In this document: positions 55,007 through 64,000 of the stretch, in pieces | How positions within the stretch are numbered: the stretch's first letter is position 1 | Layout of the letters: each line of letters opens with the position of its first letter | From: Parasponia andersonii | Lineage: Eukaryota > Streptophyta > Magnoliopsida > Rosales > Cannabaceae | Direction of reading: 5' to 3' | Assembly: GCA_002914805.1 (NCBI GenBank) | Contig: JXTB01000326.1 | Span: 395,997 to 459,996, forward strand | DNA: 64,000 nt | The notes under the pieces: generated by a model | What the model was told of the DNA's origin: nothing | Seen by the model: the letters and a program-made list of their open reading frames with translations, nothing else | Database searches by the model: none | Position numbers and translations under genes: made by a program

Positions 55007-57978
55007 TCAAGAAGCTGCAGCCTGAGTCAGTGAAACATCTAGGGTGGATGACTCAAACGATGGCAACAGCCATCCCTTCTTCTGAGCGTGGTCCACATAG
55101 AAAGTGAATTTCTCCTTGGCGTTAGGAATGTCAAGAGCCAGATCGTCGAGACTGTCCTTGATCCGAGTGTAGCCCTTGGTCATCTGGTTGATCGTAATTA
55201 GGCCTTCGGTGAAGCATTCCTGGAGGAGATCTAGCATCCTGTCGTTCTTCTTCTCCATGGCCATAATCAGTGCCTTCTTCACCACCTCGTGGTTGAAGAA
55301 GGGCATCCCAAGATCACGTATGCACTGACAAGCTTCGCTAACAACGCCCCCACTTTCGTACTCCTCTAAGAGTTTCATTATCTTGTCCTTGGCATCTTCC
55401 ACAGCCCACCCAGTTCCACCTCCCCAGCATCTCAGGAGCCTCTCACCGGCATGGCGAGCACCAACTAAAGTTCGAGCCACTCGCCCAGTTTCGGTCCCAC
55501 TGCAATCAGATGGTAACTTGCTTCCGATTTCTTCGAGATTCAAGGGAGCCAAGACGTCATCTATCACTGCTCTGGCAAGGAACAGAGCAAGCTCATTTGA
55601 AGCATCCAGAATGTCTAATGCGGTATCCTCTGCAGATTCTAAAAGCATGACAAAGCCATTGACAATGTCATCAGTTGAAAAGATCTCAATGTGAAGAGCA
55701 GAAAGCAGAACAGATGCCATTTCCTTTTCACGGTTCTTCCGGTCCAGTGCAAGCGTGATAAGCTTCTTCAAGAATATTGGGTTGTGCTCAGGTGCACCCA
55801 GATCTTCAAGGCTTCGGATGAGTTCGGGAATGTCATCCGAGAGAAAATATTCACGAATTATGGTCACAGCCTCTTCTTTGTACTGCCTAACCTTTTCATC
55901 TTCCTTCTGTACCTCTCCATCTTCACCCAAGGATTTCATAAATGAAGTATCAAGCCATCCCTCAGATATTGCCTTGGGAACTAGTGACTGGAACAAGGAT
56001 TTTGCCGATGGAATGTCAAGTGCAAGGTCATCAAGGTTCTCTGCCAACCGAGAAAATCCTTTTGCCATTTGACTGGAACTTATCAGGCCTTCATCAGCCG
56101 CTTCCTTTAATAGATTGAATATTAGCGGTTCTGCGGTCTGGATCTCCATTGCAAGAACCAATGCTCGCTTCACAACCTCATGATGAAAGAATGAAACTCC
56201 CAACTCCCTTATGCACCTACAGGCCTCAAAAGCATCTTTACTTTCCACATATTCCCTCAATAGATCAGCAATCTTTCTCTTCACTTCCTCAACAGTAATG
56301 TGAGTGCTACCACCCCACCTCCTCTCAACGAGTTCTGCATGGTGTGGAGCTGAGAGATAGCTCTTCTCAGCAGTTTGAATTACCTGAACTCCTTTGGAAG
56401 ATTCTGGAAGTGCTTTCTTGGCCCTTGGGAGGAAAGCTGGAGGAAGAATATCATCAACCACCGCACGAGCAAGAAACAAAGCAAGAATGTCAACTGCATC
56501 CAGAATGTCCACTACAAGATCATCAACAGATTCAAGAAGCAGGAAGAAACCATCCCTAATCTGGGATGGGCTGATGACATCAGCATACAGAGCTGAAAGC
56601 AGAACTGAAGCCATTTCCTTCTCCTTGTCATGCCTGTCCATGGCCAACGAAACAAGCCGCTTAATAAAGTAGGGAAGAAATTCACTTGAGCCAAGTTCTC
56701 TGAGATCAGATGCTGCCAGTTCAACGTCACCAGTGCTGAAGTATTCCTCTATAATGGAGACCACAGCTTTCTTATATTCATCCAATGGATCCGAAACAGT
56801 TGACCCAACAAGCTGATACGGTTCCTGTTGAGGCAAGATTAAGACACAAAAAGATATATTAATTATATGAATTAAGCTTAAAATAAAAATAAAGACACTT
56901 TAAGTTAAAAATAATCTGTCTAAAGTAAAAACCACCTGAAAAAATTTCCATTTTATATTATTCTACAGGTATGAATACTGGAAGAATACAATCCATCCGC
57001 ATAATCAGACACAAAAATAACTCACAAAAAAAAAAAAAAAATTAAAAGTGGCAAATACCTCCCCACTATCGTAATTAGGATCATTCCTATCAATATGGGA
57101 TTCACCATCTGTGTCAAGCAGCTTTCCCCAGGTTCCTTTCCCACCGCCACCATCTTTAACCATAAATCAGAAATCCAAGATAAGTCAATCTAACTATACA
57201 TGAATTCTATTATGAACACAACCACCAATTCATACAACAACATCCAGATCAAAGTTGGTGGGAAAAATAGAAAATGAAGAAATGTTTTTGACAAAAGACA
57301 TTCATCACTTATAACAGCATTGCTCATAATTAAAAACATGCACTATTAAGTAAAGGCTCAAGCTATTAATTGCAAGCATACTTGACAGCTTTATAAAATC
57401 ACAAAGTTCTCATTTAACACCAAATAAAAAAGTTTTCATCATCTCAGCAATATCTAGAAGGCTACATAGAAAATCAAGAAAGGGAAAAATAAAAATCTAT
57501 CTAAGAAAAGTCCCATTTTCTGGGAGAAAAGGAGAGAGGGGGATGCTAAACCAAATCGAAATATTTTCTATCAAGTTCATAATCGAAGAGCGTGAAATCT
57601 AATATTAGCTAATCTCATCCCAGAAACATACCCAATAAAAAAAAAAGAAAAGAAAAGAAAAGAAACTAAATCTCATCACAGATTCCAGTACATTAAATAA
57701 GATTCATTATCCATAAGATAGCAAAAATTAATAATCACAGGAAAGTGCCAGCCAGACTCACCTTTCTTAACACGCACAAACTTCCCTGAGTGCGACCGCC
57801 GCACATGTCTCACAGGGACACCTGTTGGTGCCTTGCCAGCACCAGTGGGTGCTTTCAAATATTCACAAAGCAGAGATGGAGGGGATTTCGGAGATGAGGA
57901 TAAAGTGTCAGCATTTTGACTAGCTATTTTCAACTTTTCCCTCTGCTCATCCGTAAGAAATCCCTCACCTGACGCCAT
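55007..57978 (-). CDS. MRF1: MRF-type translation regulator with four MA3 domains
   Basis: Plant MA3-domain translation regulatory factor. In Arabidopsis, MRFs bind eIF4A and ribosomes and are controlled by TOR-S6K signalling, acting in starvation and darkness. Coding exons 57978-57762, 57153-57059 and 56824-55007; 2130 nt, 709 aa, all GT-AG. The N-terminus MASGEGFLTDEQREKLK leads to a basic RHVRRSHSGKFVRVKK segment, which resembles an S6K site, then GKGTWGKLLDTDGE. MA3 domains lie at about residues 119-240, 283-404, 419-540 and 582-704, each with the DEYK..A...I.EYF / LG / MASVLLSAL or EACRCIRELG patterns. A further intron (58588-57992) separates a non-coding first exon. Closest Arabidopsis relatives are At5g63190 (MRF1) and At3g48390 (MRF3); which of the two is orthologous cannot be settled by eye. 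The gene is intact. Confidence 0.95.
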
Positions 57979-57991
57979 AAAATGCTATATC

Positions 57992-58588
57992 CTATAGTAT
58001 AAAAATCACGTAATAATTCAATGCTCAATAGTCCATATTTTTTTTTGTCTCAATGGTAACAAATTCAACAAATGAAGATAATTATTCAAAACCAATAAAT
58101 CATCTAACATATACAGGACCTCAACGTGAAATTCATCTAAATTCGTACTTTTTTCAAACGTGCAAAAATATCAAACGTAGTTACATTTCACTATTCTCTC
58201 CTAAATATGCCTATAAACATAAAGCCATATATATATATATATGTAAATATATGCAAGAAACGCCATTAGTTGATTATCTACCAAGTGTCATACTAGAAAT
58301 TAAACCAAGAACATTGAATATCTTAATAACTACAGATGTCGAACTTTAAAAATCCAATACAACTATATAATAGTTCTACATTTTACATATATAAAGATAC
58401 TACCATATAAAGAAACTCAACGATTTTTCCTAATAAAGACAAACCTAAAACGAGTTTTAATTCAGTAACCATATTTCACTGTTCTTGTTCTCCAAGTCTG
58501 GTTTTCCGCCTTTTCTCAGTATCCAAAGAAAACCATTAAGAACACCAAAATCCAAACAAAAGCAAGCAAGAGAGAGAGAGATAGAGAC
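57992..58588 (-). other. 5' UTR intron of the MRF gene
   Basis: Minus-strand donor ACCAG-gtctct at 58588 and acceptor tatactatag before 57991, which is 13 bases upstream of the start codon. The non-coding first exon would run from about 58875 to 58589. I see no ATG in that exon, so there is no upstream reading frame. Inferred from splice signals and the position of the TATA box. Confidence 0.6.
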
Positions 58589-58903
58589 CTGGTATGTGCG
58601 AAGCGAAGCCGAGCAGCGTTGAATCAAGTACCCGAACCCGTTTCTACTGTGCTTGGCCCGGATCTCGAGCCAAGACAGGAGAAGCAAATCGGATCTCAAT
58701 AACGGAACCGTCCGTATAAGCTCACCGCCCGGCCGACACCGAGTACCGGAAAAACGAAGCCCTAGATCAGAGAGTCCGGGTTACCGGAGCCTTGGATCCG
58801 AATCCGAGTGTTTTGAGGAAGAGGAAGAAGGAGAGAGCGAAAGCGAGATGAGAGAGTGGGAAATGGATGAGAATGAAAAAGAGGGTCGGGAAGAAGGTGG
58901 CCC

Positions 58904-58910
58904 TTTTATA
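58904..58910 (-). promoter_or_regulatory. TATA box of the MRF gene
   Basis: Minus strand CCATATAAAAGGG, about 315 bp before the first splice donor; transcription should start near 58875. About 66 bp further upstream an ACGTGGC core occurs at 58976-58982 (plus strand), a G-box/ABRE-like site. Confidence 0.55.
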
Positions 58911-58989
58911 TGGAGGCTACGGTTACGGGGTACACGTCATCGAGAGGTTTGGCTCTATTGTCGCTTTGGGTGTCAACGTGGCGTTTAAC

Positions 58990-60758
58990 CAAAAGCCAGA
59001 CCCGGTATTCTCTCCCCTCTTTTGCTTCCCCACCCCGGCTTAGCCTCCCCTTCCTCACTCTGACCTTGTTTTAGGGTTGTTGGGCGCCACGATAGTGAAA
59101 TTACGTAATTACCCCCTTAAAGCGCCTGGATTTGTATGGTTGTCCCCTTTGCCCCTTGCAAACTTTGTGGAAGTGTGTAGTAAATCTCTTGGTTACTCTT
59201 TTTATTTTAATTAATACTGAATTGGGAAAAAAAAAAAAAAAAAGCTGCAGGGGAAGGATAGTAGTTGTAATGTACCTTACTTGGTAAAAGCTTTTAAAAG
59301 TTTATTATGAGAAGCCATATGTAAGAAATGAAAATAATAAGTATGATTCTGAATTTTGTTATGGCTAAAATAAGTAGGAATTTTTCCCTATAAGAGTATA
59401 GGAATTGCAGTTTCAGTATCTATGTACCAAATTAGCTAAAACAAGTATTAAGTCCATTTTTTGTGTACCACATACTAGTGAGCTAATAGTTATGTATCAT
59501 TTATCTAAGTTTCTGATTTTTTTTCCCCTTTCATTAAAAAAAATCAATTTTCTTTATTGTTAATAAGGAAAAAATTCATTAGTACTGAAAAAGTTCTTTT
59601 AACTTTACTTTGGTTTGGACTTTGGAGGCAGATGGAATGTTTGTATTTTTTGTGACTTGATATATTTAGTGGCTACTAAAAGTAAGTTTTAGGGTAAATT
59701 GAGTACTGGAGTTAGATAAGGATGAGCACAGGGGAGGAGTAAGTAATACAGGGAAGGTGCTTTATCTTAAAAAACATAATTGCACAATTGGATTTAGTAT
59801 TTGATTTGATGTGGCTGTAACACAAATAGGAATTAGTCGTTTTCTCTGACGATTTAGCTTAGTAATCACTAATCTATTATAATAGACAATTGACAGAAAA
59901 AACAAAAAAAATACAGAGGCAGAAAAGAAGAAAACAGGCTGTGATGAGAATAGATGAGGTCAAGCCAAAGACTGGAGATTATACAAACACTATAGTATGA
60001 AAAAAGTGATGGAAAATATCTATTTTAAGCACATAGGAACTCATATGTTATATATATATATTTAATAAAGATGATGATAAGTTGATAAGGTTTTGTATAT
60101 TATGCGGCGGATCAATATTTTAAGCTATAATATTAAGTCATTAAAAACACAATATTATAACAAAAAATATCATGAGTACAATAAAGAATATTACTCAAAC
60201 TACTCATCTCTTGTCAGCGGAATCCAATTGTTAAGCCAAAACTTCAAAAGAAAAAGCTTTTGTCTAAAAATATGGTTCTAGCGTATAACAATCCTAGTGC
60301 CCAAAGAAGAGCGAGTGATTTAGAACTTAAAAGAGAATTAACAAACAAAATAGCCTTTGGAAGAAGGATCCAAAAAATAATGAAGGGTGTTTTCTTATAA
60401 ACCAGTAGCTTGTACTGATCTCAGAGCTGTATAATTGTACACACATAAAGGGGTGACTACTGATTAGAGTGCTGCTGAGAAAATCAGCTTACAATTATCA
60501 AACAGGTTGCACTAAATTCAGTTCTCAGGCTAAATAATAACACAGACCACAAGTTGTTGAATACAGTCAACAGATACTACTAGACAGCTAAAAATATGGA
60601 ATATTATAGGAGCTGCGGCCTCTGGTATGCTTCTCAATATAACCTTTTTTTTTTTTTTTTTTTTGGTTTTTGGCCTCACGAAGACTAGAATGATACAACC
60701 ACAGTTCTTAATGATGATGGGTCAAACACGAAAAATCTGATGAAAGCTTGATCATATA
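58990..60758. other. Intergenic region between MRF and the PPR gene
   Basis: Contains the MRF upstream region and, at the right, the 3' UTR of the minus-strand PPR gene (from 60758 leftwards). Poly-A and poly-T tracts occur at 59227-59242 and 60643-60664, and a TA run at about 60050-60060. No further gene is supported. Confidence 0.5.
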
Positions 60759-63139
60759 TCAGCGAGTACTAGATGCAGAGTTTTTAATTCTTACGTGCTT
60801 CTTCCTGTTCTTCCAAAACTCGTCTTTCTTTCCCTTCTTAGCTTTTGACAGACCCATTTTGCTATTGATTATCCCAAGTATAGCACTCCGATCCTTCTTG
60901 TTCTTTCTTGCAGCTTTCACTTCCAATATTGATCTAAGCTTCTCATAAGACTTGGCATCTGGAACGTGTCCACTCTTTACCATATTCTTATGATAAAAAA
61001 AGGCTCTCTTGAAATCGCGAACACGAATGTAAGCATAGATCATGGTCGAATAACTTATGGAATCTGGTTTCAAATCGAGTGTGTCCATCTCTTTCAACAG
61101 CTGTGGCATCTTCGAGTGTTGCCCTCCTCTTGCATATGCATTAATCAGCATATTGTATGTCATCACCGTTGGCTGCAAACCAATCTTCCCGAATTCAGAA
61201 ATCACATCTCTCGCTTCCATGTAGCAACCTTGTTTCGCGAATCCATCAACAAGGGTGTTGAATGTAACTTGAGTTCCTTTGATCTTCTCTTTCATCATCA
61301 ATTTCCAAATTCTCATCAATGTTTGGGTATCCCCAGCACGCCTAAATGCGTCCAATAAAGCAGTGTATGTTTCTACGGAAGGCTTTAACCTTTCCTTCTG
61401 CATATTCTCAAATGCTATGTAAGCTTTCTCATGCCAGCCAGTGACCGAATAAGCATGAATAAGAGCTGTATAAGAGTGTGAAGTTGGGGATATACCATCT
61501 TTCTTCATCCTCAAAAACGCATCCACGGCCATGTCACTCATCTTCTGCCTTGCATATGCACTAATCAAACATGTATAAGATTTTGCATTAGGTTCCAAAT
61601 TCGAATCCTGCATTTCCACCAGAAGCCTTTCAACAACATCAGGCTGCATTCTTCTACTATATGCATCCATAAGTATATTAAAGGTAGCAGACGTGGGCTT
61701 AATCCCTTTTGTTTTCATCTCAGCAAAGAGACCCTCGGCTTCCTCTACTCGATTAGATTTGCTGAAGGCATCCATTAATGTATTATACACAATGGCATTC
61801 GGAAAGACTCCTTTCCTCGCCATTTCAATTACGATGATAAGAGCTTCACTCTTGAGACCCTCATCACAAAACGATTTTACAAGAGCACCCAAAACTTCTG
61901 GACTCCATTTCACACCTTTTCTGTTCATTCTCTCAAAGAAGTCCCACGCTTCTTTTGCACTGCGGCCAATTTTTCGCATTACGGTAATCATTATAGAACA
62001 TGTCACATGATCTGGACAAACATTGATAGCTTCCATTGCCTCATACACCTTCCATGCATCACCATACCTAAAATAAGTTTGTAAAACTTCAGCAACCAAC
62101 AGTAACAAATAACAGCCTGCTTTGCAAGCATTGCCTCCACAAACAAAAACTCTTTCTTTGTGTCAATATTACAAGCATTTTGACTTCAATTCTTTTTGTG
62201 ACTCTCTAAGCGCTTTTTCCTAAGTAAGCTCTATTCACAAGGCGAATATAATACATCAAGTCATAAGCATTACGGCTAGAAAGATTAAACAAAGAGAATG
62301 TCATACCTTTTAGAAGCCACAAGTCCAGAAATTGCAGCATTATAAACATGAACATCCCTGAATTCCTTCTCCTTTGGTAAATTTGTAAACAAAATCATTA
62401 ACTTTTCGCCCATTCCAGCTCTACCCAACAAAGGAAACAAAACAGAACACGCCCGCGGTGTCACCAGCGAAGGTTCCTGCAAACCCATCCATTCAAAAAA
62501 ATACAAGCAACCCATGAACAAGCTCTCCCGACCCATCAGCCCCAAAACCTCTACGCACTCTTTCACACCGACCCCTTTCTCAAAATCTTCCAATACCTCT
62601 CCCAAAGTCAGATTTTGCGGCAAAGTCCTCGCAATTTGCAATATTTCTCCCACAACACCCTCCTCAGCTAATGGACCCAAATCAAAATTCTCACCCCCCA
62701 GTTGTTGATTTTCCTCCTCGAGCGAGTCTTCATCACCGGACCCAGATACCATTTCATCCCCAAAGTCCGTATCTGTAGCTAGGTGCCATGACGAGCGACG
62801 GTTCTTCTGGAGGGAGAGTCTGCCCTCTCGTCGAGGGTCTTGAGTTGAGGTTCGAGACTCGAAAAATCTGCGAAGTGGGTCTTTTAAGTCATCATCTTCT
62901 TGTTCTTGTTCTGGTTCTGGCTCTGGTTCTGGTTCTTCTTCATCTTCTTCTTGGAGAAATGGGAGGAAAATGGGTGAAGAGGAGTGAGAAGTGGGGAGGG
63001 ATTGAGTTGCGAATAGAGAGAAAAGTCTAGTTGTTTTGGAGTAGAAAAAGAGGTGAGGTTTAGAGTGATAGTGGCTTGGAGTGAGATTGGTGATAAAGGG
63101 AATTGGAGGGTGGAGTTTTTGGTGGTACATGAGAGCCAT
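60759..63139 (-). CDS. EMB1006: EMB1006-like P-class pentatricopeptide repeat protein
   Basis: An RNA-binding PPR protein expected to act on organelle transcripts; Arabidopsis EMB1006 (recalled as At5g50280) is needed for embryo development. Two exons: 63139-62307 and 62067-60759, 2142 nt, 713 aa, against about 723 aa in Arabidopsis. The N-terminus (MALMYHQKLH...) is Ser/Thr/His-rich and poor in acidic residues, like a plastid or mitochondrial targeting peptide, and is followed by an acidic stretch with alternating Glu and Pro (residues about 68-85). Eleven or so 35-residue PPR motifs run from about residue 265 to 650 (for example VYNTLMDAFSKSNRVEEAEG, SYTALIHAYSVTGWHEKAY, TYNMLINAYARGG). All are standard P-type, with no E or DYW editing domain. 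The C-terminus is Lys-rich (KKGKKDEFWKNRKKH). Start is the first of two ATGs (residues 1 and 4). Confidence 0.93.
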
Positions 63140-63640
63140 GGAAGCTTGGTAGTTTGCTAAGGCTCAAGACTCCATATGCTTCAATGTCATACAATGATAT
63201 GCTTGTTCTCGAAGACTCAAAGGTGGAAAATTGAAATTACGTCAAGAAGCACATATGTTAAGAAACAGAGGTTTTGGAATTTGGACCATAAATACAACAG
63301 AGCAAAATACTTTGACATGGTACACCGATATGTATTCGGTTTGACTGATGAGATGACTCGAGTTACTTGTTAGTCATTTGACTCCATGGATTAAAGAGGG
63401 AAAAGGTAACTGCAAAAAGTCCCTCGATTTTGACTGAATTAGAAAGAAAATGCTAGAAATTTCAAAATTTTTACTAAACTTTACTACTAACACATGATCA
63501 CGTGAATTAGTAATATTTAATTAAAAAATATAATTATTTTATTTATACTAAATTTTAATACATTAATTAAATAATTATAACTTATATACTATGTGTTAGT
63601 TTTAAAAATTCAATAGTATCATATAAATTACATAATCCAT
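63140..63640. other. Upstream region of the PPR gene
   Basis: Presumed promoter and 5' UTR of the EMB1006-like gene. No clear TATA box or known regulatory cluster is visible. Confidence 0.4.
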
Positions 63641-63646
63641 TTTTAA

Positions 63647-63886
63647 TTTCTGAAAATATGCAACTTCTACTGGAAATTTGTAAATATATAAACAATGAAT
63701 CAAAAAATGCTAGTCGCAAGTTATATTACTTAGAGAAAAGAAAAGCGACCATATATAAAGAGAAAATTTCTGAAAATATGCAACTTTTACTGGAAATTTG
63801 TAAATATATACACAATGAATCAAAAAATGCTAGTCGCAAGTTATGTTACTTAGAGAAAAGAATAAGCGACCATATAGAGAGAGAAA
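63647..63886. repeat. 120-bp tandem duplication
   Basis: Units start at about 63647 and 63767; both contain tgaaaatatgcaactt and aatgctagtcgcaagtta. They differ at only a few positions. Because 120 is divisible by three, an open frame crosses both units (63658-63942), but nothing indicates that it is translated. Confidence 0.88.
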
Positions 63887-64000
63887 AGAAATTATATACC
63901 TATCCATCTATATCTATATATATTTTGATAAAAGGTGTTTGAGTTTGAAAGAGAGAACTAAAGACTAGTTGTCAATCATACTAAACTTACGAGTACAAGT

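Noticed and set aside
58653-58988. Plus-strand ORF of 111 codons, Glu/Arg-rich
   Set aside because: Antisense shadow of the MRF 5' UTR and promoter; the GA-rich composition produces it.
63647-63886. CRISPR-like direct repeats
   Set aside because: Eukaryotic sequence with two long tandem units and no regular spacers.

Overview
The window is nuclear DNA from a flowering plant, most likely a eudicot (rosid-like by gene content). Intergenic DNA is very AT-rich, genes carry GT-AG introns, two products have plastid-type N-termini, and plant LTR retrotransposons, a tRNA-derived SINE and MITEs are present. There are no bacterial features. I could assemble six complete protein-coding genes exon by exon; in each case the spliced length is a multiple of three and the protein length fits the family.

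Layout. 3272-10059 (-): a REF6-type JmjC histone H3K27 demethylase, 7 exons, 1519 aa, with an unusual 31-residue repeat array in its linker. 10060-19738: 9.7 kb of AT-rich DNA without a convincing gene, ending in two TA-flanked MITEs. 19739-23668 (-): APE1L-type AP endonuclease, 9 exons, 364 aa. 25637-28632 (+): plastid CbbY-like HAD phosphatase (xylulose-1,5-bisphosphate phosphatase type), 8 exons, 320 aa. 28.6-32.2 kb: another MITE, microsatellites, and an assembly gap (31350-31621) that truncates a possible exon. 32.2-39.85 kb: a nest of retrotransposons, in which a degenerate Ty3/gypsy element (32425-38410) sits inside one LTR of an older, internally rearranged Ty1/copia element. 41255-50475 (-): a TPR protein (At5g63200 type), 11 exons, 644 aa, whose intron 6 holds a 4.6 kb antisense Ty1/copia element with a perfect GGGAT target duplication and a separate SINE. 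50.5-55.0 kb: tandem and palindromic TTGAC-rich repeats. 55007-57978 (-): an MRF-type protein with four MA3 domains, 3 coding exons plus a 5' UTR intron, 709 aa. 60759-63139 (-): an EMB1006-like PPR protein, 2 exons, 713 aa.

The gene order is informative. REF6, APE1L and CbbY are neighbours in Arabidopsis (recalled as At3g48430, At3g48425, At3g48420). The TPR and MRF genes match neighbours At5g63200 and At5g63190, with an MRF paralogue also at At3g48390. The window therefore looks like an unfractionated ancestral block whose Arabidopsis counterparts were split between chromosomes 3 and 5. The genes share no pathway (chromatin, DNA repair, Rubisco maintenance, translation control, organelle RNA processing).

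The most unusual non-genic signal is a family of four ~240 bp MITEs, each inserted into a (TA)n microsatellite, reminiscent of the rice Micron elements.
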